A DNA stretch of 64,000 nucleotides from Ardenticatenaceae bacterium (GCA_020634415.1 JACKBT010000026.1:8033-72032), one strand, 5' to 3'. Counted from the first letter of the stretch, positions 31,477-40,193 are shown. Made by a program: numbers and translations. The notes: generated from the sequence alone by a model not told the origin.

Positions 31477-32772
31477 ATGGCTCGATTTTTATTACGTAGT
31501 TTGGTTTCTGCAATCATTACCATGTTCCTCGTTTCGGCGGCTCTTTTCCTTTTGGTGGAAGTGGGCAGCGGCGATATTACGGTGAAGATTTTAGGTGTTT
31601 TTGCCACGCCGGAGCAGCGTGCTTCTTACCGGGCACAGTTGGGGTTGGATGCATCGGCGGGACGGCGTTACCTGGATTGGTTAATTGGCAGTGATAATCG
31701 GGCTGAGGATTTGGTGGGTTATGAGTTGGTAACGGCCGTTAACCCCTCTACCAACGAACAAGTCTGGTGGGCCGATGTCAATGGCACCCTGACCCAGTGG
31801 CGCATGGAAGAAGGCCAGTTGATCACTTTGCAGCGTCAGGAGGATGGATCGGCCCTGCCTGTAGAAACTCCAGTGGGTTGGCAGCCCTCAGACGATGGCG
31901 ATGTGTTTTGGGGTGTCAACAACAATAACAGTGCCGTCAAATGGGTGCGGGGGTCTGGGGAGACGGTTTGGGTTCTCACCAAAGCTGGGTTGCGCCAGGA
32001 AGGCGACGGCCCACGCCAATACATTCCGCTGCGCAAAGGGCTGCTGCGCGGTGATCCGGGTGAATCGCTGCAAACGGGCCGCCCAGTAGCAGTGACCCTG
32101 CTGCCACGCATTCGCAATACGGCCGTTCTCGCTGGCGTTGCCTTTGTCTTCATCATGCCCTTAGCTTTGCTCTTTGGCATTCTGGCGGGCATCAACGAAG
32201 GCAAATTTCTGGATCGGTTCATCTCCATCACCAGTTTAGGGGCAACCGCTACACCAGAGTTTGTAACCGGCATTTTCTTGATTCTCATTTTCGGCATCTG
32301 GCTAAAGGTGCTGCCCGCCGTGGCTATTTTTACCAGTGCCGATGCCATTTTTGAGGACCCGAAGTTATTGGCGCTGCCGGTGTTGACGTTAACGGCCGTT
32401 GAACTTGGCTACATCATCCGCATGACCCGCGCCAGCATGGTCGAAGTCATGGGCACAGCCTACATCCGCACCGCCATCATCAAAGGCATGCCCTATCGGC
32501 GCGTCGTCTTCAAACACGCCGTCCGCAACGCCCTCATGGCCCCCATCACCATCATCATGCTTCACGTCAACTGGCTCGTCGGCGGTGTCGTCGTCGTCGA
32601 AGTCATCTTCGGCTATCCAGGTCTGGGCAAATACATCTACGATGCCGCCATTTTTGGCGACTTCAACGCTATCGAAGCGGCCGCCATGCTCACCGTCGTC
32701 ATCGCCATCGCCACCCGCCTCATCGGCGACATGGTATACACCCTGTTAAATCCCCGCATTCGCTATTCCTAA
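31477..32772 (+). CDS. ABC transporter permease, DppB/OppB type with an extra exterior domain
   Basis: The 431-residue permease is longer than the usual 310-340. An N-terminal helix is followed by an insertion of about 110 residues (about 66-175, starting near WLIGSDNRAEDL) before the conserved RGDPGESLQTGRPV. The insertion contains beta-type repeats such as VWWADVNGTLTQW and GETVWVLTKAG. The remaining five helices and the EAA-like loop (YIRTAIIKGMPYRRVVFKHA) are normal. The start is ATG 31477 with AGGAG upstream; a longer frame is not supported. The insertion lies in the first outer loop and may interact with the binding protein. Confidence 0.88.
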   Translation: MARFLLRSLVSAIITMFLVSAALFLLVEVGSGDITVKILGVFATPEQRASYRAQLGLDASAGRRYLDWLIGSDNRAEDLVGYELVTAVNPSTNEQVWWADVNGTLTQWRMEEGQLITLQRQEDGSALPVETPVGWQPSDDGDVFWGVNNNNSAVKWVRGSGETVWVLTKAGLRQEGDGPRQYIPLRKGLLRGDPGESLQTGRPVAVTLLPRIRNTAVLAGVAFVFIMPLALLFGILAGINEGKFLDRFISITSLGATATPEFVTGIFLILIFGIWLKVLPAVAIFTSADAIFEDPKLLALPVLTLTAVELGYIIRMTRASMVEVMGTAYIRTAIIKGMPYRRVVFKHAVRNALMAPITIIMLHVNWLVGGVVVVEVIFGYPGLGKYIYDAAIFGDFNAIEAAAMLTVVIAIATRLIGDMVYTLLNPRIRYS

Positions 32773-32807
32773 AAGTGTCACCTGACACTCTCACGAAGGA
32801 GAACAAT

Positions 32808-33734
32808 ATGGCCGTTGCACAACCATCCGCCCCCATCGAAGCCCAACCCACCCGTTGGCAAAAATGGTGGAAAAGCATCTCTATCGTCTTTGAATCTCGT
32901 GTCGCTACTGTGGGCCTGGGCATCGTCCTCTTTTGGATCATCATAGGCTTCATCTCCCTCTTCTGGACACCATACGAACCCAACGCCAGCAACTTCACCC
33001 AAAACCTGGGGCCAAATGCTACCAACTGGCTGGGCACAGACCATTTAGGACGAGACACCTTATCACGCCTCATGCAAGGTACACAGGTCATCCTCCTCAA
33101 AACCCGTCTGCCCGGCGAAAGCGGCATTTCTATTCCTGGCGGTGTGGCCTTGTGGGGCGTGTTTGGCTCCCTGCTGCTTGGCTCCATTTTGGGGCTGAAT
33201 GCGGGCTATCGTGGAGGCTGGTGGGATCAGATCATCATGCAGGTGTTGGATGCGCTCATTGCCTTTCCTGTTATTGTGCTGTACCTCGTCGTGATTGCCG
33301 CCTTAGGCCAGGGCGACCTGGTGGTGATTTTAGCCATTACCATTACGGGTGCGCCTGGTGTGGCCCGGCTGGTACGCAGCCTGACGCTGGATGTGAAAAC
33401 ACGCGACTACATCCGCGCCGCCGAGACACGCGGCGAAAGTGTCTGGTACATCATGTTTAAGGAGATTTTGCCCAATGCACGCGGCCCTATTTTGGTAGAT
33501 GCCATGCTGCGAGTGGGCTACGCTATTTTTGCCATTGGCACGCTGGGCTTTTTGGGGTTGGGGCTGCCCCCGCCCGACCCCGATTGGGGCAATATGGTCA
33601 ATGAAGCCCGCAAAAACATCTTTATTACACCCTGGTCGGTCATTTGGCCGTCGGTGGCGATTGCGTCGTTGGTTATTGGGCTGAATTTATTTGCTGATGG
33701 CTTGCGCGAAGAACTAACAAGATACCAGAAGTAA
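32808..33734 (+). CDS. ABC transporter permease, DppC/OppC type
   Basis: The 308-residue permease has the N-terminal cytoplasmic helix, the conserved NWLGTDHLGRDTLSRLMQGT, about six membrane helices and an EAA loop (DYIRAAETRGESVWYIMFKEILPN). It pairs with the DppB-type permease 35 bp upstream to form the membrane channel. AAGGAG lies 6 nt before the ATG at 32808. A small insertion (RLPGESGISIPGG) after the first conserved loop is unusual. Confidence 0.9.
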   Translation: MAVAQPSAPIEAQPTRWQKWWKSISIVFESRVATVGLGIVLFWIIIGFISLFWTPYEPNASNFTQNLGPNATNWLGTDHLGRDTLSRLMQGTQVILLKTRLPGESGISIPGGVALWGVFGSLLLGSILGLNAGYRGGWWDQIIMQVLDALIAFPVIVLYLVVIAALGQGDLVVILAITITGAPGVARLVRSLTLDVKTRDYIRAAETRGESVWYIMFKEILPNARGPILVDAMLRVGYAIFAIGTLGFLGLGLPPPDPDWGNMVNEARKNIFITPWSVIWPSVAIASLVIGLNLFADGLREELTRYQK

Positions 33735-33753
33735 TTACATCGTTATGTAATTA
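33732..33753. repeat. Short palindrome at the permease-ATPase junction
   Basis: TAATTACAT and ATGTAATTA flank a CGTT loop. This 9-bp perfect stem overlaps the stop codon of the DppC-type gene and resembles the AT-rich repeats elsewhere. Confidence 0.55.
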
Positions 33754-33807
33754 TTCAACAAAGTGATGGAGACAAAACACTCTCCTTACCTAACGTGGGA
33801 AAAACCT

Positions 33808-35901
33808 ATGGAGAAGAATCAACCCCCTGTTCTGAAAGCGGAGAATGTAGCAGTTGCCTATAAGGTGCGCGGCGGTGAGATTGAAGCGGTGCAAAATGTG
33901 TCGTTTGAGATTAAACGCGGTGAATCGTTTGGCATTGTCGGTGAGTCGGGCTGTGGCAAGAGTACGATGGCCTGGGCTATTGTGAATTTTTTGGGCACCA
34001 ATGGCTATGTGAAGCGGGGCAGTATCTTGTTTCAAGGCCAGGAATTGGTGGGCAAATCGGGTGAGGAGCTGCGCCAACTGCGTGGCGACCAGATTGCGAT
34101 GGTGTATCAGGACCCGATGCAGGCGTTGAATCCGTCGCTGACATTGGGGGAGCAGATGAAGGAGGTGCTGACGGTTCACCGGGGGATGGAGGAGGAGGAG
34201 GCCGCGGAGCGGTGCATCCAAATGTTGGAGCGTGTTTACATGCCGGACGCGGCCAATGTGATGAAACGGTATCCGCATCAGATTTCGGGTGGGCAGCAGC
34301 AGCGGGTGGTGATTGCCATGGCCTTGCTGAACAATCCGGCGCTGTTGATTATGGATGAGCCGACGACGGCGTTGGATGTGACGGTGGAAGCGGCCGTTTT
34401 AGACCTCATCGCTGAATTAAGAAAACATTTTGACACGGCCATCATGTTTATCTCGCATAATTTGGGGGTGGTGGCGCGGGTGTGCCACCGTGTGGGGGTG
34501 ATGTATGCGGGGGAGATGGTGGAGCGGGCAACGGTGGAGGACTTGTTTGCCCGGCCCAGCCACCCTTATACGCAAGGGCTGATTCGCTGTGTGCCGAAGT
34601 TGGGCGCGGATAAGGCCAGCAGTGTGTTGTATCCGATTCGGGGGCGTGTGCCGCCGCCGAATAATCGGCCTGTGGGCTGTATATTTGGGCCGCGTTGTGA
34701 TTATCGGCAGCAGCGGTGTGTGGATGAACGGCCGTTGCTGCGCACTCTGCCCAGCGGCACATCTGTCCGCTGCCATTTTGCCGAAGAGATAAACCCGGCT
34801 CTATGGATGCCTACTGATGATATTAAGCCGCCACCTGTGACCAGCCACGATAAAACGGCCGAACCCATCATGATCGTCAACAACCTGAAGAAATATTACG
34901 AAGTTCAGGGCAGTTCCTTAAAAGACGTTTTGGGGTTGAGTGCGCCTCGCTATGTGAAAGCCGTCGAAAATGCCTCTTTTACCGTACCCAAAGGGTCAAC
35001 ATTGGGTGTGGTGGGCGAATCTGGCTGCGGCAAAAGCACACTCATCAAAACACTCATTGGCCTGGAAGACAGCACTGATGGCGAAGCCACCTTTTTAGGT
35101 TTCGACATCACCGACGACCTGACTAAACGTAACGAAAAGCTCATTCAAGAGCTGCAAATGGTTTTTCAAAACCCAGACTCGACCATGAATCCCTCCTATA
35201 CGGTAGGCCAGCAAATTGGTCGGCCGATGGAGCGCTTTGGCACAGTTCCCAAAAAGCAGATTCGGCGTGAGGTCATTAAGCTGCTGGAGGCGATGCGCTT
35301 GGGTGCTAATTATTATGATCGGCTGCCGCGCCAGTTGAGCGGCGGTGAGAAGCAGCGGGTGGGCATTGCCCGCGCCCTGGCCAGCCGCCCAGATTTGGTG
35401 CTGTGTGATGAGCCGGTAAGTGCGTTGGATGTGTCGGTGCAGGCGGCGTTGTTGAATTTGCTGCTGGAAATTCAGCAGGAGTTTAAGACGACGATGGTGT
35501 TTATTGCCCATGATCTGAGTGTGGTGCGCTTTTTCTCGGATTATGTGGCGGTGATGTATTTGGGGCAGATTATGGAGATCGGGCCGGCGGAGGAGATTTA
35601 TGCACCGCCTTATCACCCCTATACGGAGGCTTTGTTATCGGCCGTTCCCATACCCGATCCCACAGCCAAACAAAAACATATCCGATTAGAAGGAAATGTG
35701 CCCAGTGCCATTAATCCGCCGAGTGGCTGCCGCTTCCACACGCGCTGCCCTCGCCGTAAACTGCTGCCAGATGGCGGCCAGGTTTGTGCGGAGGAGATAC
35801 CTCCCTGGCGCGAGGTGGGCAATGGGCATCGCATTTTCTGCCATATTCCTGTGGAAACGTTGAAGAGTTTTGACCCGGTGATTACGACATCTGGAGATTA
35901 G
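33808..35901 (+). CDS. Fused double ATPase of the peptide ABC transporter (DppD-DppF)
   Basis: The 697-residue protein joins two complete ABC ATPases. Domain 1 (about 10-330) has Walker A GESGCGKST, signature SGGQQQRV and Walker B LLIMDEPTTALD. Domain 2 (about 350-690) has GESGCGKST, SGGEKQRV and LVLCDEPVSALD. Each ends with the oligopeptide-family C-terminal extension with paired cysteines (CIFGPRCDYRQQRC and CRFHTRCPRRK), as in DppD/DppF where these ligate an iron-sulfur cluster. In most bacteria these are separate proteins. Start choice is uncertain: GTG 33763 is a possible alternative to ATG 33808. Confidence 0.9.
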   Translation: MEKNQPPVLKAENVAVAYKVRGGEIEAVQNVSFEIKRGESFGIVGESGCGKSTMAWAIVNFLGTNGYVKRGSILFQGQELVGKSGEELRQLRGDQIAMVYQDPMQALNPSLTLGEQMKEVLTVHRGMEEEEAAERCIQMLERVYMPDAANVMKRYPHQISGGQQQRVVIAMALLNNPALLIMDEPTTALDVTVEAAVLDLIAELRKHFDTAIMFISHNLGVVARVCHRVGVMYAGEMVERATVEDLFARPSHPYTQGLIRCVPKLGADKASSVLYPIRGRVPPPNNRPVGCIFGPRCDYRQQRCVDERPLLRTLPSGTSVRCHFAEEINPALWMPTDDIKPPPVTSHDKTAEPIMIVNNLKKYYEVQGSSLKDVLGLSAPRYVKAVENASFTVPKGSTLGVVGESGCGKSTLIKTLIGLEDSTDGEATFLGFDITDDLTKRNEKLIQELQMVFQNPDSTMNPSYTVGQQIGRPMERFGTVPKKQIRREVIKLLEAMRLGANYYDRLPRQLSGGEKQRVGIARALASRPDLVLCDEPVSALDVSVQAALLNLLLEIQQEFKTTMVFIAHDLSVVRFFSDYVAVMYLGQIMEIGPAEEIYAPPYHPYTEALLSAVPIPDPTAKQKHIRLEGNVPSAINPPSGCRFHTRCPRRKLLPDGGQVCAEEIPPWREVGNGHRIFCHIPVETLKSFDPVITTSGD

Positions 35902-35953
35902 TGACGAGGGGCTGAAGACGCATGGGTCTCCAGCCTCTAGTTCTCAATCTCTG
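35889..35953. repeat. GGAGACT-type repeat between transporter and CBS genes
   Basis: CTGGAGATTAGTGACGAGGG then GGTCTCCAGCCTCTAGTTCT form an imperfect hairpin that overlaps the stop region of the ATPase gene. Confidence 0.6.
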
Positions 35954-35976
35954 CTTTGCTAAAGAGGATTACGAAC

Positions 35977-36633
35977 ATGCTTGTACAAGATTGTATGACA
36001 AGACATCCCATCATGATTATGCCGACAACACCTGCGGCTGAGGCGCAAAAGATTATGTCGGAGAATAGTATTCGCCATTTGCCCGTGACGGGCAGCGGCA
36101 AGAAGCTGCTGGGGCTGGTAACACGCCAATCGTTTGCTTTGGAATCCAATATGTTGGGGAGTTTGGATGTTTGGGAGATTAGCCGCTATTTGGGCAATCT
36201 GACGGCGGAGAAGGTGATGACGAAGGCCGAGAAGGTGATGACGATTGCGCCAAATGCGACGATTGAACGGGCTGCCCGTGTTTTGGCGGAGCACAAGATT
36301 GGCTGTTTGCCGGTGATTGAGGATGGGGTGGTGGTGGGTATTTTGACGGAGATTGATCTGCTTCATGCGTTTCAGGAGATGTTGGGGCTGCCGTCGGCGG
36401 GGGTGCGGGTGACGATGCGGATGGTGGACAAGCCGGGGGAGTTTGCCAAGTTAACGGCCGTTCTCGGGCAAAATCATATCGGTGTCATGGGCATTGGCAC
36501 TTACCCCACACCCAGGCAGGAAGGGTATTACGATGCGGTGCTAAAAATCCGCAATGTGACCCTTGCCAGAGCCAAAGAGGTGTTGAGCCAAGTGCCAGAA
36601 CAGGAGATTGTGGATATTCGGGAGGCGGCTTAG
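35977..36633 (+). CDS. CBS-domain pair protein with C-terminal ACT-like domain
   Basis: The 218-residue protein begins with two CBS motifs (about residues 1-60 and 75-130: MLVQDCMTRHPIMIMP and KVMTIAPNATIERAARVL). These form a Bateman module that binds adenosine nucleotides. A C-terminal ACT-like region (about 145-218, RMVDKPGEFAKLTAVLGQNHI) binds small ligands such as amino acids. The arrangement matches AcuB-like proteins. It is probably a cytoplasmic energy or metabolite sensor. It follows the transporter operon by 75 bp on the same strand, but a repeat lies between. ATG 35977 has GAGG upstream. Confidence 0.85.
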   Translation: MLVQDCMTRHPIMIMPTTPAAEAQKIMSENSIRHLPVTGSGKKLLGLVTRQSFALESNMLGSLDVWEISRYLGNLTAEKVMTKAEKVMTIAPNATIERAARVLAEHKIGCLPVIEDGVVVGILTEIDLLHAFQEMLGLPSAGVRVTMRMVDKPGEFAKLTAVLGQNHIGVMGIGTYPTPRQEGYYDAVLKIRNVTLARAKEVLSQVPEQEIVDIREAA

Positions 36634-36638
36634 GGCCG

Positions 36639-37049
36639 TTAGCGGTAGGCGGTGGTTTGAGAGACGAAGATCATACGGCCGTTGGGCGTATCACATAAAG
36701 AAACACCTAAATTACGCTGCACCAACCACTGCTGCTGCTGGCTCTCTAGCCAAATACAGCCGCCCGTAGCCCGCGCCTCTGCCCCCATGTCAAAAGTCAC
36801 CGAATACCAGTTGTAAACCTCCCGAAAAGGCGCATCCGTCAGATAGGTGTCGTCCCATTTGTAGCTGAGGGGAAAGTCGCGGTAGTTGCTGTGGCTGGCA
36901 ACGAGCAAGGAATCGGGGTAGCGGGTCAGTTGACGGTTTTTTTGGAAGGATGCCCACAACAGGCCGCCTATGATGAGAGCGGCCAGCGAGACAAAAATGA
37001 CACAGCCTGTTAAAAACCGTTGGTTGTAGTGACGAATTTCCGAATCCAT
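36639..37049 (-). CDS. Small membrane-anchored protein of unknown function
   Basis: The 136-residue protein has a short cytoplasmic N-terminus, one membrane helix (about residues 12-33, FLTGCVIFVSLAALIIGGLL) and an exterior domain with two cysteines (GGCIWL and GVSLCD), possibly disulfide bonded. I do not recognise the family. Starts at 37058 (GTG) and 37055 (ATG) are also in frame; 37049 is chosen because a -10 box on the minus strand ends 9 bp upstream. It diverges from the gene at 37073 with only 23 bp between start codons and converges with the CBS gene. Confidence 0.6.
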   Translation of the reverse strand: MDSEIRHYNQRFLTGCVIFVSLAALIIGGLLWASFQKNRQLTRYPDSLLVASHSNYRDFPLSYKWDDTYLTDAPFREVYNWYSVTFDMGAEARATGGCIWLESQQQQWLVQRNLGVSLCDTPNGRMIFVSQTTAYR

Positions 37050-37058
37050 GCTCATCAC

Positions 37059-37066
37059 ATTATAAT
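37059..37066. promoter_or_regulatory. Palindromic -10 box shared by two divergent genes
   Basis: ATTATAAT reads as TATAAT on both strands. On the plus strand it ends 6 bp before ATG 37073, and on the minus strand 9 bp before ATG 37049. Neither gene has room for a leader with a Shine-Dalgarno. Confidence 0.55.
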
Positions 37067-37072
37067 CCCCTC

Positions 37073-38332
37073 ATGTCATCTACCATTCGCTCCATTGTAA
37101 CGCAACCGGGGCTGGGTGTCGTGCCCGGCCAGCAGATACTCTCGGTGGGCCTGGAGTTGGCTGATGGGTATGTGGCCTGGGGTGAGTGTGTGGCTGAGCC
37201 GTCGGCGCAGTTTGATGTGCCCGCCGCGCTGGACAGTATTGACAAGGTGATACGGCCGTTTCTCCACCATCGCCCCCTCACCACCTTCCGCGATGTAACG
37301 GAAAAGCTAAACAACCTTACCGAAATTGTGACCCTCACAGAAACAACCTATCCGGCTGCCAGCCAGGCCACCGGGCCATCCCGGCGTGACCTTTTGCGGG
37401 GGCAATTTACGGCCGTTCCCACCCCACCCCAACCCCTTACAAAAACATACCAAGTCGAACGGCCACTGCTGGCTCCCCTGCGTTATGGCCTTAGCCAGGC
37501 CCTTGTGCAGGCCGTTGCCCATGAGCGGGGGCAAGGGGTGGCGGATGTGTTGGTTGAGGAATATGGCCTGGTGTCCAGAAAAACGGCCGTTCCCCTCCAC
37601 GCCGAAATCAATCCACTCACTCCCCTCTCCTTGGAGATGATTGTGAACAACCCCATTGCCTCTATTGGTTACAGCATTAGCGGCACAAACCCGGTGGCCG
37701 AGTTGGGGCAAAATGGCGAGGTGCTGCAGCGATTTGCGCGGCAGTTGAAGGAGATGTTGGTCGAAACGGCCGATCCCCCATCACTGTCCTTTTACTTTAA
37801 TGTGCGCGGGGGATACGGCCGTTTGTGCGGCGACAATTTAGGCCAGATTTTGGGCATGTTGTATGGTCTGGAAAAAGCCGCCGAGCCATTCTTAGTGCGT
37901 GTACAAGACCCGTTCATCTTCCCCGACCAGGCAGCCCAGATTAAAAATCTGGCAAGTTTGAAGAGCTATCTCCAGACGCGCAAGATGAAGCTGCAATTAG
38001 TGGCCCAGTCGGGCATCCACACCGCCACCGCCGCCCAAGCCCTGGTGCAAGCCGACGCCGCCCATATGCTGCATCTCCATCTGCCACAAATGGGAAGTCT
38101 GGATGAGGGGGTAACGGCCGTTCAGCACTGCCAACAAAACAACATCGCTGTTCTCTGGGGTGGCACACCCGAAGAGACAGAAATCGCCGCCAGATTAAGT
38201 ATGCAGGCGGCTTTGGCTGTGCAGCCAGATTTGCTGCTGGTGAAGTTGGGGCGATTGGGGGAAACGGCCGTTTCGCTCCTACACAATGAAATGACCCGTC
38301 AGGTGGTGACAATGGGACTTGTAAAAGATTAA
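37073..38332 (+). CDS. Methylaspartate ammonia-lyase homologue lacking catalytic residues
   Basis: The 419-residue protein aligns along its length with methylaspartate ammonia-lyase of the enolase superfamily: YGLSQALVQAVA, then PFLVRVQDPF, and the closing VLWGGTPEETE and HNEMTRQV. In the clostridial enzyme the Mg2+ ligands are Asp238, Glu273 and Asp307, and the bases are His194 and Lys331. Here the matching places read NVRG, RVQDP, VAQSG and HLHLP, so the metal ligands become Asn, Gln and Gln and the lysine becomes His. The barrel is intact but normal lyase chemistry is unlikely. It is probably a pseudoenzyme or has a new function. The start is supported by a TATAAT ending 6 bp upstream. Confidence 0.75.
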   Translation: MSSTIRSIVTQPGLGVVPGQQILSVGLELADGYVAWGECVAEPSAQFDVPAALDSIDKVIRPFLHHRPLTTFRDVTEKLNNLTEIVTLTETTYPAASQATGPSRRDLLRGQFTAVPTPPQPLTKTYQVERPLLAPLRYGLSQALVQAVAHERGQGVADVLVEEYGLVSRKTAVPLHAEINPLTPLSLEMIVNNPIASIGYSISGTNPVAELGQNGEVLQRFARQLKEMLVETADPPSLSFYFNVRGGYGRLCGDNLGQILGMLYGLEKAAEPFLVRVQDPFIFPDQAAQIKNLASLKSYLQTRKMKLQLVAQSGIHTATAAQALVQADAAHMLHLHLPQMGSLDEGVTAVQHCQQNNIAVLWGGTPEETEIAARLSMQAALAVQPDLLLVKLGRLGETAVSLLHNEMTRQVVTMGLVKD

Positions 38333-38378
38333 AGACTCTCAATTGGAAGCAATCAATCTCTAATCTCCAGTCTCCAAA
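38331..38378. repeat. GGAGACT-type repeat
   Basis: AAAGACTCTCAATTGG followed by CAATCTCTAATCTCCAGTCT. It lies at the 3' end of the lyase-like gene, directly before a terminator. Confidence 0.55.
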
Positions 38379-38382
38379 AATA

Positions 38383-38420
38383 AAAAGAGTCGCTTCTTGT
38401 TGCCAAGGAGCGACTCTTTT
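38383..38420. terminator. Terminator after the lyase-like gene
   Basis: AAAAGAGTCGCT (38383-38394) pairs with AGCGACTCTTTT (38409-38420). A perfect 12-bp stem with T-rich ends acts as a strong intrinsic terminator. Confidence 0.85.
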
Positions 38421-38660
38421 CGATTACCCAGTTACCAGGAGGGAAGTAGCCTGGGTATCATTTTTCGGGATTTGCTAAGGCAAGAGGGAGGGGAAGCATA
38501 CCCTGAGTTTGGTTGGGTGTTCCAGTCGTGTTTCTCTTGTGCCAGTTGGGGGGGAGGAGTTTCCCTCGTGCCTTCCCAAACCAAACCTGCCATCATAATA
38601 GCGCAAGCAAATTGAGATTTCCACTAACTGAGAGCCTTCTCATTTTGAGTAAGAGGACAA
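38421..38660. other. Gene-free spacer with an inverted repeat
   Basis: No convincing gene is seen; a 72-codon plus-strand frame has no Shine-Dalgarno and no recognisable content. AGTTTGGTTGGG near 38508 and CCCAAACCAAACC near 38576 are complementary and could fold into a long stem, so a small RNA is possible but unproven. Confidence 0.3.
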
Positions 38661-38662
38661 AT

Positions 38663-38754
38663 TTGACGCAAAGAGCGCGAAGATTGTAAGAAACGCAAAG
38701 GTTTTTTTCGTCTTTTTTCTTTCAATTCTTTGTGCCTTCGCGGCTTTGCGTCAA
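38663..38754. repeat. GACGCAAAG inverted repeat
   Basis: TTGACGCAAAGAGCGCGAAG (38663-38682) and CTTCGCGGCTTTGCGTCAA (38736-38754) are complementary apart from one or two bases, and ACGCAAAG recurs inside. It is followed at 38758-38772 by TTTTCGATCTACTGG, matching the end of the element at 48784 and 62399, and by a GGAGACT-type tract to 38795. Confidence 0.7.
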
Positions 38755-38860
38755 CGTTTTTCGATCTACTGGGTCTCCAGTCTCTAGTTTCCCCTCTCCT
38801 CTTACACACTTACTGCCCCACCCAACCTTGCACAAAACCCGGTTGAGTGCATAATTAGGG

Positions 38861-38889
38861 TTGACAAGACATTGATGACATGCTACTAT
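38861..38889 (+). promoter_or_regulatory. Promoter of the ArsR-type regulator gene
   Basis: A perfect TTGACA (38861-38866), a 17-bp spacer and TACTAT (38884-38889). The start near 38896 falls just before an inverted repeat. Confidence 0.75.
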
Positions 38890-38896
38890 ATTCGTA

Positions 38897-38916
38897 CTAC
38901 CCGCTCAAGTGGGTAG
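38897..38916. promoter_or_regulatory. Candidate operator for the ArsR-type regulator
   Basis: CTACCC and GGGTAG flank GCTCAAGT. This inverted repeat lies at the predicted transcription start of the regulator gene, a normal place for an autorepression site. Confidence 0.5.
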
Positions 38917-38939
38917 CACGAAAAATACAGGAAAGTTTT

Positions 38940-40034
38940 ATGCCCGCTTCGGATGCAACATTTGTTTTAGCCCCGGCGCAGACCATTGTCAGTGTGGCTT
39001 TAGAGCCTGCCCACAATGTTTTGAACAGCCTAAATCTACTCAATAAGGCTGGCGATATGTCGGGATATGGGGCGTGGCTGACGGAAACGGCCGTTTCCCT
39101 CCCCGCCCCTCTCGCCCATGACAATCTACTGGTACTGGAAGGACTGCATTACGCCGTCATACCCCAGCGCAGTTGGCCCAGCTTCCCGGCTTATCTCCAC
39201 CACCTGGCAGCAGCAGACCCAGCTACATTGCGCGATGCCATCTTACACGCCTACATGAACATCCCCAGCGACAGCGAGCAAACCCCGCTGGCGCAGCCCA
39301 CCGACATGCTGGCGACAATCGGCACCTTTCTAGATTATTTACAGGCCCGCTTCCCCGCCGACCACATCAACTTGCAGATTGAGAGCCAGGCTTATCAACT
39401 GCTCACCAACCCGCCCGCCATGCAGGCCAAAATAGTGGCCCACTTGCAGACGATGTGGGACACCTACTTTGCCGCCGAGTGGACGCGGATCGCACCAATG
39501 CTGCAAGCCTCAGTCACCGCCTTCCAGCAGATTGATTTCACTGGCATGACACCGCTGGAAGCAACCCGGCAGATTATCGGGCAAGAAGTGCCCGAAGGCT
39601 GGCGCAAAATGTTGGAATGGGTCGAGATGGACCAGCTCATCTTTGTTCCCTCAGCCCATATTGGCCCCTACCTGCGCGTGTTCAAAACAGAGAAGTTGGC
39701 CTGGATGTTTTTTGGCGCACGGCTGCCACAAGGCGCACAAATGAGTTCGCCCGATTTGAGCCGTTCGGAACTGTTGGTGCGGCTCAACGCCCTGGCCGAT
39801 GACACCCGTTTGCGCATCTTGCATCTGTTGAGCCAGCAGGGTGAACTTTGCTCTAAAGACATCATTGCCGAATTAGAGCTGAGTCAATCGGCCGCTTCAC
39901 GCCATTTGCAGCAGTTAAGCGCCACAGGCTACCTGGCAGAGCGGCGGGTGGAAGGTGCGAAGTGTTACAGTTTGAACATGGAGCGCATTCAAGACACACT
40001 GCAAGCGTTGGATTATTTCTTATTGGGTACGTGA
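38940..40034 (+). CDS. ArsR-type winged-helix regulator with large N-terminal domain
   Basis: The 364-residue protein has an unassigned N-terminal domain (about 1-275) of mostly helical character and a C-terminal ArsR winged helix (about 280-360, ALADDTRLRILHLLSQQGEL and LSQSAASRHLQQL). This layout is known in actinobacterial and Chloroflexota ArsR proteins (DUF5937-like). It probably binds DNA as a dimer and responds to an unknown ligand through the N-terminal domain. AGGAAAG lies upstream of ATG 38940; a longer frame from 38880 overlaps the promoter and is rejected. A good promoter and a candidate operator precede it. Confidence 0.85.
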   Translation: MPASDATFVLAPAQTIVSVALEPAHNVLNSLNLLNKAGDMSGYGAWLTETAVSLPAPLAHDNLLVLEGLHYAVIPQRSWPSFPAYLHHLAAADPATLRDAILHAYMNIPSDSEQTPLAQPTDMLATIGTFLDYLQARFPADHINLQIESQAYQLLTNPPAMQAKIVAHLQTMWDTYFAAEWTRIAPMLQASVTAFQQIDFTGMTPLEATRQIIGQEVPEGWRKMLEWVEMDQLIFVPSAHIGPYLRVFKTEKLAWMFFGARLPQGAQMSSPDLSRSELLVRLNALADDTRLRILHLLSQQGELCSKDIIAELELSQSAASRHLQQLSATGYLAERRVEGAKCYSLNMERIQDTLQALDYFLLGT

Positions 40035-40067
40035 ACTAAGTGCTCGTTCATTGGTAACTTATTTAGC

Positions 40068-40124
40068 AAGAGACTAGAGATTGGAGACTAGAGACTGACC
40101 AGGCTCCAACCGCTAATCTCCAAA
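40068..40124. repeat. GGAGACT-type repeat
   Basis: AGACTAGAGATTGGAGACTA is followed by a weaker right arm GGCTCCAACCGCTAATCTCC. It lies between the ArsR-type gene and the small gene at 40194. Downstream are GAACGTTC (40141-40148) and a TTGACA (40158) without a good -10 box. Confidence 0.6.
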
Positions 40125-40193
40125 GTCACGGAGTTAAAACGAACGTTCACTTAACAGTTGACACGACTATAGCTCACTTTATGGAGGTCTCTC

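Noticed and set aside
38397..38615. A 72-codon plus-strand frame
   Set aside because: It starts inside the terminator, has no Shine-Dalgarno and no recognisable protein pattern.
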